From positions 296,598 to 360,597 of the forward strand of contig JXTC01000221.1 of assembly GCA_002914845.1 (NCBI GenBank): a DNA stretch of 64,000 nucleotides, read 5' to 3'. This document shows, in pieces, positions 26,472 through 36,170 of the stretch (its first letter is position 1; each line of letters begins with the position of its first letter). Under the pieces are notes generated by a model, which saw only the letters and a program-made list of their open reading frames with translations, was not told where the DNA came from and did no database searches. Made by a program: the position numbers and the translations under genes. The DNA comes from Trema orientale (lineage: Eukaryota > Streptophyta > Magnoliopsida > Rosales > Cannabaceae).

Positions 26472-28048
26472 TGTTGGTTTTAAAAACGATTTTTTGCAGC
26501 GGAAGATTGGCCTAGGAACATTCAAAAACTTTTCTCAAAATAATTAACTATATGAGTGCGTAGTATTAATTCATAGCAAATAGGAACATACAAAGAGAAT
26601 ATATCTAATACCTCTTGTAGCCTATCAGCGGATCCTAACTTTACTGTCTTCTAAACCACGATCTTCCAATTCAAGCCTCAAGCACAACTGGATGAACGTG
26701 TGGGCATTGCGTATAATTTCTTAAAAACACACACTTTAGGCACTTACAATTTTCTCAACACATGAGATTGCAAGAGTTTGTTCTACAGAGAATAGGAAGA
26801 CTCTCTTCTTTTTCTTTAGTTTATGGAGGCTCTGTAGAAAATAATACGTAATGTATCTCTATTATCTGCTAGGGTTTCCTTTATATATATATACATATAT
26901 ATATATATTTATTAAACTATTTAATAAATAAACTAATATATTAATCAAATCAATATATATATATAAACGTTACTTTTTTGTTTTTAATAAGAAAACGTAA
27001 GTTGCTTTTTTTTATAATAAATGTAAGTTTATATATATATATTTAAATTAATTAATTTAATTAATTAATATATATATATCTCAAAAAAAAACTTTAGTCA
27101 GTTTCTCAATTTCTATTTATCTAATTATCTAATAATTAGATATTTTTAAATTTAAAATTTAAACAAATTAGGAAACTTATCCCTCCATAAATTTAAATTA
27201 ATTAATTCAAAATTAATTAATTAAGTAATTAATTAATAACAATTATTAATTATATATATAGATAAACTATTTATCTAGATAAAGTGTGCAATAATATAAA
27301 TAATGTAATATCTAGTACAGTGTTTGTAAGAGGTGGAATTGGGGACCTATGGACCTGTAATTCAAGCTCCAATAAATTATGACAATTAATTAAACTCTTT
27401 AATTAATTTGTCTAATTTATTAATTCTAGTATAACTCCACTAAAAATCCAGAATTGCACTCTTGAAGTTACAGAATTAATTTACTCAGAAAACAGCGAGC
27501 AGTCCTTCGATTTAATCATTACATATAGTTCAATCCTCTATAGACAATTCATAATTGGAGCCAGGTTATATTCCGTTTACCTCTCCAATTACATCTTTAT
27601 CCTTGTGTACCATTGATTCTCCAATGAACAATTAATTTATAAATCTATTATAAATTGAGTACTCAAACTGTCCAAGTCCTGAATTAATATACAAGGGAAT
27701 NGTCCTATATAATCGAATTATATAAAGTACCTCCATTGTGATGTCTACACATCAAAAGTCCAGATAAGACTATTACATTCTCAATGTTAATGGACCATAC
27801 TAATAATATTTAATTAAAGATCCCAAACTTTAATTAATTATTACGGACTATATTTAGTTTATTTTCCATAAATTTAATCCTCATGTACATAACACTTATA
27901 TACTAAATTTATGGTCATATAAATAAATTAGGAATTTTCTGATATTTAAAGACATACCAATTATGCACAAATTCAAATAGAAAAATGTCATTTTATTAAT
28001 TCAGCAAATATCCAAAATATACATGCTTTTAGGGCATAAACCCTAACA
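26472..28048 (-). repeat. 5' LTR of the copia element (right on the plus strand)
   Basis: Begins TGTTGGTTTTAAAAACGA like its partner and ends CCCTAACA, next to the target duplication. A primer-binding site of the form TGGTACCAGAGCC (reverse strand) adjoins its left end. A single N at 27701 marks unresolved sequence, and the LTR reads about 270 bases shorter than its partner for that reason. Confidence 0.9.
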
Positions 28049-28470
28049 TTGCTAATAGTATAACTATTAACTAGGGAAAGAAAAAAATAAATAAATAAAA
28101 AAGCAAAACGACACCAACTTGGGAAGCGACAAAAACTATAAAGACGACATCAGAATCAAAGGACTCTGAATGCGTATGCGATCATATGACATATTCCATA
28201 AAACGGCAAAACAGTGCATAAACGTCCCCAAACGACCTGCACAATGTAAACGACAATACTATCAAAAAAACGACATTAGCTGAAACAAGACTTCCTAAGA
28301 AACGACAATAATTCGGAAGACGGCGTCCATGCAAGGAAACAATCGCTGAACTACAGAAGAAAGAGAATAAAATTTTCAAAGGACACCAACAATAGACACG
28401 GCAGTAATGCCGATTAGTTCGGCCTTAGGAGCGCCTTTCATTCTGTCTGACCCTTGATTATACAGTTCTT
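28049..28470. repeat. Tandem duplication unit 2, right part, with ACGACA repeat copy 3
   Basis: With one copy of the target duplication removed, the bases left of 19360 and right of 28053 join into ATCAGTTGCTAATAG, the counterpart of ATCAGTTGCTAACAG in unit 1 at about 17311-17325. From about 28090 the ACGACA repeat follows as in unit 1, somewhat shorter, and the shared tail (CTTTCATTCTGTCTGACCC) ends near 28470. Confidence 0.7.
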
Positions 28471-28725
28471 CTTCCGGTTTGCTTGCAAAATTAAGTTTAG
28501 CATTCGAGGACAAAAAAAGTGGTAATTATCGAAAGAAAACTGCAAATTAATATTTCCAAGATTACTCTTTGAGTCACCTAAACCAAAGAGTACTACATGA
28601 TCAAGGTAAGGGACATGTACAATTACGTTACACAGATACCAAGTGATCTAGACGAACACTACATTCATTTTGTTTACTTTGCTATGTTGATTCCTATACA
28701 TTGTCCGGAAGCCTTCAAAAACTCA

Positions 28726-31414
28726 TCAAGAAAGCAGGGTTGTCATCCAAACTCCAAGCGACACGATCCCAATGGTGGCTAAAGCTTGGCCTAATTCGTA
28801 GACTAAGTTCTGTTCCTGAAGCGGCAAATTTCGCCAGTCCGTTCGCCTACACCATATTTCAACAGCAAGTTATTAGAAAATAGTAAATGAACATGGCTAA
28901 AGCAAAACTGTGCATGTGTACAAATAGGCACGTACCCCAAATCAGCAATGACAATACTGACATTATCTTGTGTGCGCCGATCCTATAACCATATAGTATT
29001 AAAAAACTTGGATTACGAGAAAGAACAAAAAGAAGTATAAAAGAGAAAAAGGTTGTAATAATTTTTACCAGAGCAGCTTCAGCAAGCTTTTCACTAGCAA
29101 GCTGTAGCCAAAACAAGATGGAGGTTAATTTTTTTTTATTACTAACCAAAAACCCAACTGTGATAATAAGTTCAGTATCTCAGTTTGAAGCCGTAACATT
29201 GTTCTACAAGTTATTTTCACATTGGCAATTGAAGGGTGAATACCTGAACATCTCCATGTTGTCGAAGTTGATTCCGGACAAAAGCAACTGCTTCCGAGCT
29301 GAAAAATGGAGCAAAATTGTTTCAAGGAGACTCACTTGAGAAAAATAAAACAGCCAAGAGTCAAGAGTTGGTCCAACAGACCTGTTTATGTAGTCCCACA
29401 AGCCATCAGATGCTAACAGTACAAACTCTGCATCTGTACCGAGAGCCACTTGGAAAACATCTGGTGATGCTGTGACCAAATCTCCATTAAATTGTACACT
29501 GCCACAACATAAAATGGTTAAGAGTAGTCTCTGAATTTTATATGAATTACTGCTTTTCATTTTCTAACAATATAAATCCAAGGCTTTTGTGATGAGAATG
29601 TAACTTGACATACACTCCTACCTCCCTGTCATGTACAAGCATAATCGCGTTACTTACTTTGGGTTTCTTCATGTTGTGGGGAAACTATATAAAACTGTCT
29701 GAGTTCATCACACAAAAGAAAAAAAAAAGGAGTTACTAAGAAAAAATCTCAAGTAGTTACCTACCGAGAAACAAATTTTTCAGACCATCTCCCTTCTTCA
29801 ACTCCTTTCGTCAGCATCCTATTCATATATTTTTTAAAAAAAATCATGAGAGGATGCATGTTGTGATGGGAATATTATAGTCTGCATCAGAAATTATCAG
29901 CAGAGACTAGAAGCACTAACTCGTTTTTCTTTGTTTTGAACCTCTGGTCTCCGAAAGCACGAGATACAGCGATGTCTCCACAAATTCTTCCATTCACAAT
30001 CTTTAGACATCAAACAAAAGTTACAACTAGCTTTTTTCATAGAATATGAACTTCATAGACAAGTCAACTATGATCTCAACAGGAAGCTTCAAGAACAAGA
30101 ATAAATGACGGGTTTGTTGATATGCTCAATGACTACAGAAACAATGACTGCGCCAATACAATGGAGAAACCAATGGAATCCAAGTACAAATGTTGTTGTG
30201 GAGATAACGCAAAAGCATATGTGAATGTGATCTAGATAATCTGTGTGACGTTCTTTAATATCTCTTTTAGCAGCAGTTTTCTACTCTACAATTTACACAG
30301 AAGAAAGCGAAAACCAAAAGAATCAGGGAAAAATAAGTGTAGACAAACATTAAGAAAAGAAAAACACACCCATCCACCTGCTTCTCTGATCCTTCTGATT
30401 TCTTGAAGAGAGACCTTGTTGCTTCCATATGGTCGATGTGGATTGGTTAACACCTCTACTTCACCAGAACGAGATAGAACCTGCAATGAGCAAAGTCATC
30501 TAATCAAATATAAGTCACCATTTAATAACCATTCTTAAACATCTGTTTACACTAATTTTGCATTGTCTATACATACCACACACGAATCACCAATGTGTGA
30601 AACGAACATCTTGTCGTTGCCAATGAATATAACAGTAGCTGTTGAGCCAGACTCATCTTCCTCTCCATTCAATTCAAGCCTTCACAACATGTTAAACACA
30701 CCATCCTAATCCTTCGACTCATAACATTAAAATAGTAACAATAGCAACATATACCGATCATTTTGAGACTATTAAAGTATTTATCTAACTTCTAAGGCCC
30801 AAAAAACGATTTTTTTTTTACCATTTTTTTTGGTGGGTTATCTTATATTACAACATATATGTTGGATTTATTGCTTACCAAGTCAATAACTTTTGATCAA
30901 CTTTTTGAAAAGCCTCCTGAATAGCCTCTCTAATGGCGTTGAAATGCTTTTCAGTCAGTAACAGTCCACCTTGTAAGGCTGTACAACACTCCTTGTATAG
31001 CTCATCCCTGTACAAATTAACCCAATAAACAATCTAGAACAACAAAACAATCAACATAATGACAACAATACTACCAAATTAACCTTATCCTAATTACCTG
31101 AGAAAATTGACGGAGGAGGATCCACCATGACCATCAAAGACAGCGGCAAATGAAAACCCATCGAGCCCATCTGAGCGTAGAACGACGTCGTCTTCCATCT
31201 CCTCTCGTGGGCCCTGCAAACTCGTCGAACCCCATCGGATACCGGCGACGTCGGCCAACGGAGAAGCCTGCGCGTCGATGGCTATGGCGGAGTAAGTTCG
31301 GGTTCTGGCTTTAACAGTTACGACACTTGATCTGCTGGGAGTGGACTTAAAGGAGTGGCAGTCCATGAATTTGGTGAGGAGGAACCTCTGTAGTTGTTGG
31401 CTTAACAAAGCCAT
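28726..31414 (-). CDS. TAP38: Thylakoid protein phosphatase 2C TAP38/PPH1 (PP2C57)
   Basis: A PP2C-type Ser/Thr phosphatase. In Arabidopsis, TAP38/PPH1 dephosphorylates LHCII at the thylakoid, moving antenna back to photosystem II (state transition 2 to 1) and opposing kinase STN7. Eleven exons on the minus strand: 31098-31414, 30879-31007, 30577-30679, 30370-30480, 29921-30000, 29765-29818, 29382-29498, 29244-29298, 29069-29101, 28936-28982 and 28726-28846. They total 388 residues, the length I recall for the Arabidopsis protein. Residues 1 to about 55 look like a plastid transit peptide. Metal-binding motifs are all present: EEMEDD (71-76), VFDGHGG (92-98), [23 protein letters not shown] and [14 protein letters not shown]-terminal hydrophobic segment ([18 protein letters not shown]) is the expected membrane anchor. 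A G-box lies 215 bases upstream of the ATG. All junctions keep frame. Confidence 0.95.
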
Positions 31415-31626
31415 GATTTACTTGACCAGTAGTACCAGCTCTCGCTACTGGACTGAGTTGGAGACCCGAGTTGGAGTTTCAGAGCATCAAGAGGAATAAT
31501 GGGTGAGGCTGTTGGTTTTGGATTCTGAAGGATAAGAGTGTGAAGCTCTGCCTCTAACCGATTTAACGGCTGGGATTCCTGCAATAAACTATCAAATTTT
31601 TAAGCCCTGTCTAGTGTCGACATCTT

Positions 31627-31636
31627 GCCACGTGGC
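31627..31636 (-). promoter_or_regulatory. Perfect palindromic G-box upstream of TAP38
   Basis: GCCACGTGGC with core CACGTG at 31629-31634, about 215 bases upstream of the TAP38 start codon. G-boxes bind bZIP and bHLH factors such as HY5 and PIFs and are frequent in promoters of photosynthesis genes. Function here is inferred. Confidence 0.6.
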
Positions 31637-32514
31637 AGGGACCCACCATTTTGGTGGGACCAGAAGAAGCAGATGGCCATTTTCTTTTGGGGGTTATAAC
31701 TAGTCAAACCTGATCATACATGGTTTTCTGCATGATGCATGGCTATGGTGCACCCCGTCGTTTTCTATTTTAATGTCTAACTAACGTAACTCGAAAGGGC
31801 TTCAATGCAATAGTAAAGGGAAGAAAACACGTTTTGGTTCGTGGTAGTACAGTTCTTTTGGCTGAGAGCATGGTAGTACGCTTCTTACCTACAATTATTT
31901 ACAAGTAATTAGTATATCTTGCAATACACTAGTACTTGGTGAATGTACTACAACTTCGACCATCATGAGCACAAATTACAGAAGTAATCCAAGTACGTCA
32001 CACATTGACTAACAAAGTATTAGTGAAAAATAATCACTATATTAGTGACCGGTAGTTAGTCATAGAAAAATCACTAACTAAATAAAATAGTCATTTTGAA
32101 AAACTAGTTCTAGAATAGTCATTTTTGCCCAAACTACTCCGAGTCATGTCCATTTCTCGTGGCCTTGAGCTTTAATTAGGCTGAAGTAGGATTTTAGGGG
32201 CAGGCCAATATCCAAATATGAAGTTACTAAATTACTAGTAATCACAACCTCATGAACATTCACTCCCTTGGAGATTCGCCAAGTTCTGCTGTAAGATCAA
32301 TTTAAACACAACCACATATGATTCTGATCCAAAATCCTAAGTTACATCTCCACAAACAATCCCATTCAAAAAAACTCGCTAGCAGTTCCGTTTCACCAGA
32401 ATGTAAACAACTTTAACATAAAGAACGAATTTAAGGAAAAGAGATTGTAACCAGAGTTGAAAAAAACTCAACCCTCGAGACACATCTGGAGACACCTCAC
32501 AACATCAAATAGTT
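31637..32514. other. Intergenic region between two minus-strand genes
   Basis: Distal TAP38 promoter and the 3' region of the plastid-protein gene. No reading frame or repeat of note was seen. Confidence 0.4.
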
Positions 32515-34216
32515 TTATGTAAATTCTTCTTTCAAATAAGAGGGCCCTGGCTTATATGGGTCAGTTTCAGCATAGGCGTCTGGTCTGTAAAACCCAGCAT
32601 CATTCACTCGGTTACTGATCACATGAAGGATGGCTTTCTTGTGACCTCCATACTCATCTCTGTTCTTCACAACATACTCGGTGGCCTCAGCCGCTATCTC
32701 ATTCACGAAATCGAATCGGTTATCCTCCGACAAAAGCAGCCTTTCAAGGTCCATTGTCAACAGCTTTCCTCCTTCCTGTATCTTCCTAACCTGCTCCTCC
32801 AGGAAAGGTACTCTTTCCAGGTTGTAATTCAACTTCTCATCCTTCTTTGTCTGAAAATAGAAGAGGTTTTGGAATTGAGAACTCAAATTTCAATTCAATA
32901 CCCATGTGCACAGCATGAGTGTGATACTTAAGCTAGCAATCCCAATTCCAAATCCAGTATTTGGTTATTCATTTAGCTATCTTTCATTCTTTCTCAGTCC
33001 GATACAAGTAGCGTAGTGATGAGAAAGCACACCAAATGAATTATAGGGTAAAAACTCCAACTGGATTTGAACTTCTACATCCATAAACTCAGCAGAAAAA
33101 AAGTTGAAAACTCTATATCTAGCAAGCCCCAATACATTATTTGGTTATTCATTTTGCTAATTTTCCTCAGTCTGATACTATTAATGGGGAAAAAAAATAA
33201 AAAAAAAATTATTGGGTTCAACTAGTTTTGAAATTCTATATCCATAAAACTCAACAGGAAGAAATCGAAAAGTTTGCTTAAAGAATAATCAAATTCCATT
33301 ATGAGGAGAGCCAACTGGGGCTAGCTCAGTTGGTCTATGGTTTGAGGGTTGTGTGTGTGTGTTTGGGGGTCAGGGTTCAAACCTTGGTAGTGTGTGTATG
33401 TCATTTTCCTTTAATTTGTAGTAAGTAGTGGTCATTAGTTAAGCTCCACTTTTTTCAAAAAAAAAAAAAAAAAAAAAAAAATTCCATTATGAGGAGAAAC
33501 CCCAAAATATTGGTTAATGTTATACTTAAAAAAAAAAATTATATAGCTAGGTTTAATGAGTTTACTCAGTACAGAAACACTACAAAGTATGGACTCATAA
33601 CTTGCTCTCACCAACTCCACTCTTAGTTTTCCACTTTCCCTCACACCTCTTCTAATTCTCTATTTAAATAAAAAAAAAAATTGCAATTTAACTATTACTG
33701 GCTTTGGAACAAAGTCTCCTACTTTAAATTCCAATCTCAAATTCTCAAACACTATTCAAATTGAACTAAAAAGAAAGTTACAGAAAATATAAGCAAAGGG
33801 TTTTTTCTTGCAATACCAATTTTCTTCGTCGCCAAACTCGCCGACCGCTATTATCCTTTTTCATTTGTGATATTACCTACAATTTAAAATAAATATACAT
33901 ATTAATGGAAAATAAATTAAAAAATAAAAATAAATTGAGAAACAAAATTTATTTTAAAAAAAATTATTATTACCTGGGTTCTAAATGAGCAATTAGAAGG
34001 CATTGAATTTCCGACTCTGAGCTCTATCCTCTGCAATATTTGACAGAAAAATGAAGAAATCAAAGCAAAAAATGAAGAAATCAAAGCAATTTCAAGGAAA
34101 CAAAATTAGGGTTTCTTCTTTTTTCTTATATGGCTTCGTTTTCTGATAAGAAGAAGAAGAAGAAGAAGAATTACAGGTGAAAGACTGAAAGGTAGAACTT
34201 GAGAAGCCATAGCCAT
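32515..34216 (-). CDS. Small conserved plant protein, probably plastid-targeted, function unknown
   Basis: Four exons on the minus strand: 34175-34216, 33974-34030, 33817-33876 and 32515-32850, giving 164 residues. The N-terminus MAMASQVLPFSLSP and the next exon (RIELRVGNSMPSNCSFRTQ) are rich in Ser and poor in acidic residues, like a plastid transit peptide. A very basic exon follows (RRVWRRRKLTKKDE). The conserved core is helical (ERVPFLEEQVRKI, LLTMDLERLLLSEDNRFDFV, EAAEYV-like), ending in AYAETDPYKPGPSYL. I recall close relatives across land plants annotated only as uncharacterised, one in Arabidopsis possibly AT5G42765. No enzymatic motif is visible. The first Met is followed by a second at codon 3, so either could start. 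The third intron (32851-33816) contains a SINE. Confidence 0.8.
33310..33480 (+). mobile_element. tRNA-derived SINE with perfect 17-bp target duplication
   Basis: Body of about 170 bp starting GCCAACTGGGGCTAGCTCAG. An A-box like TAGCTCAGTTGG and a B-box like GGTTCAAACC form an internal Pol III promoter. The 3' end is an A-tail of more than 20 bases. The flanking duplication ATTCCATTATGAGGAGA (33293-33309 and 33481-33497) is identical on both sides, so the insertion looks recent. It lies in the third intron of the minus-strand plastid-protein gene, in the opposite orientation. Confidence 0.92.
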
Positions 34217-36170
34217 GACTAGAGCGAGCTTCAGTGAGAGCTACCGCTTTTTTTTTTTTTTGGATTACGTTTTACGTCTTTGGCGGGGGGCTTTCGTATT
34301 TGCCCATATATTTCGAGAATATTACGTGGATGCCATCCTTAAGTTGCTTGACTCTTGAGTCTTGACTTTGTCAGGCGTGTTGGAAACTACATTGACGGAC
34401 AAGGATTCAAAGATGTATCGCGTATATCACACGGACACGTTAGATTAGACATATAAAATAACAAAATAAAATCCATCAAAAAAAAATGTAAAAAGAATGC
34501 ATTATTTATTTATTTTTCTCTTTTAAATAGTACACTTTATTCCTTAATTTAAACTTTTCTTACATATATAAAAGTGTCTAAGATATCATGTAAAAGTTAG
34601 TTGTTGGCTAATCTGGCCATTAAAGTTGTACTTTATTCTCAATATTAGGTTGTCACGTTGTCGGGTATAACTTGGCTATTTTTCTTTTTCTTTTTCTTCT
34701 TTTTTTGAAAATAATAACTTGGCTATTGAAATTCAGGTTTTGTCTTTTTTTTTTTTCCTAAGGGAAATTTAGGTTTTATTCTGAAAATTAAATTGTTGAC
34801 TAATTTGGCTCATAACTAAATTATCCCAATTTTAATTTCATTTCTCAAATTGCCAAGATTAGCGTAACTTAACACTTTGTAATATTTCTAGAATAATTAT
34901 TGTTTAACATAAACTTTCATTATTCACTAATATCATAGTATAGATATATTATGTAGTGCCAAAAGGGAAACTCATACCCGTTGTTTCGTTTTTTGTTTTT
35001 TCGCTCAAAATAAAACGTAAGTTATGAAAAAGGGAGATTATGTAACATTTACAAATATCCGTAACAAGGACAAACAAATTTTGTTTTGATAAAAATAATA
35101 ACAACTCAAAGAAATTATTTGATAACTCGAAAACGAAGTTTGATCCATAAGTTATTGCCAAGGAAATATTAAATCGCTCAAATTATTTTTTTTATTTCTC
35201 CTGAAATTTTCGGAACTAATCATTCTTATGTATTTATGCAAATCTTAACTCTAATCATGCAACAAATGTTACAAAACAAAAAATGAAGATGAAATATTGG
35301 TCTCCTTTGAACAAATATATATTCATTTTCATTAGCACACTGAATCCTAGAATTTGGTATTCTATATTATTACATAATGTTATTTTCAAACAAAAATATG
35401 CAAATATTATTTTGAGGGACAAAATACTTGTTAAGGGAATTAAGACTACTAAGAAAAAGAAAAAGTAAAAGCACAATAAATATTGAAAAATGAAAAAAGC
35501 TGATAATGCTTTTCCTTCTCCACCTACCAATCTGGCAATACTTTCCTTACCTCACAAATGTTCGTTCACCATAATTAAATTAAGTGCCCAAAAGTTATGT
35601 GTCCGAAAAAAAAATTAAATACAAAAAAAAAAGAAAAATTTGATTGGTAAAGACTCAAACGACGTCGTTTTCATCGTCTAAAATATTTCAGAATATTCAA
35701 CAATATATCTGACATCACAGGTGAGAGAGTAAAGTGAGGGAGCAAATATATAGAGAGGCTTAGGCTGTGGCTTTACCAAAGTGGTAAAATCCCACAGCTG
35801 ACACTCTGCAACTTCCATTTTTTTCCTTTGTCATTCATTCTAGGGTTTTCTGGATTCTCCCCAACTTTCCCGAGAAACAAACACCCCCGAGAAGGAAGAC
35901 GACGACGACGACAACAACGACAACAACTCTTTTGCAAAATCAGAGAACGAAAACTTGTCAAGGAACCCAGATCCGCGAACCGGTTTCACTTCAATTTCTA
36001 GAGAAAACAAAGAGAAAATCAGAGAAGCTCCCCTTTTCTCTACCTCGAATTTCCATGGCTACAATGCTTGATATGGGACACTGTTAAAAGGGTCTCGGCT
36101 TCTCTTTTGCACATTTCGTGAGAAACCCTTGTTTTGAAAGATTGTGTTAGAGATATAGATATATATATAC
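34217..36170. promoter_or_regulatory. Divergent intergenic region and 5' UTR of the RCF3-like gene
   Basis: Separates the plastid-protein gene (leftward) from the KH-domain gene (rightward). Most is AT-rich without features. The palindrome AAACGACGTCGTTT (35657-35670) contains GACGTC, a core used by bZIP factors. A 5' UTR is likely from about 35,750 and includes a CGACGA/CAACAA-rich stretch near 35898-35930. An upstream ORF lies at 36055-36087. The motifs are visible; their roles are inferred. Confidence 0.45.
36055..36087 (+). CDS. Upstream ORF of 10 codons in the RCF3-like 5' leader
   Basis: ATG at 36055 opens a short frame coding MATMLDMGHC and stops at 36085-36087, 83 bases before the main ATG at 36171. 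The context TTCCATGGC is favourable for initiation. It would be translated first by scanning ribosomes unless the transcript starts further downstream or the region is spliced. Confidence 0.4.
   Translation: MATMLDMGHC

Larger units (their letters stand above)
19360..28048 (-). mobile_element. Ty1/copia LTR retrotransposon with both LTRs and target duplication
   Basis: Bounded by LTRs starting TGTTGG, with a perfect 5-bp target duplication TTGCT (19355-19359 and 28049-28053). On the minus strand, from right to left: 5' LTR 26472-28048; primer-binding site at about 26458-26469 (initiator Met type); a leader with an assembly gap; a gag region at about 24150-25060 with a zinc-knuckle stretch; protease and integrase regions at about 22750-24140 with GAG-pre-integrase (WHLRLGH) and integrase core similarity; a reverse transcriptase and RNase H region at about 21220-22700 (YVDD box); a polypurine tract at about 21209-21224; the 3' LTR 19360-21207. 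This domain order identifies copia. It is broken, with several interruptions in its coding region. By eye the LTRs differ at about 5 % of positions in two sampled stretches, suggesting an age of roughly 2-4 million years at usual plant rates. Confidence 0.93.

Noticed and set aside
33314-33400. Possible tRNA gene (A-box and B-box)
   Set aside because: The boxes belong to a tRNA-derived SINE with an A-tail and target duplication; no cloverleaf is formed.
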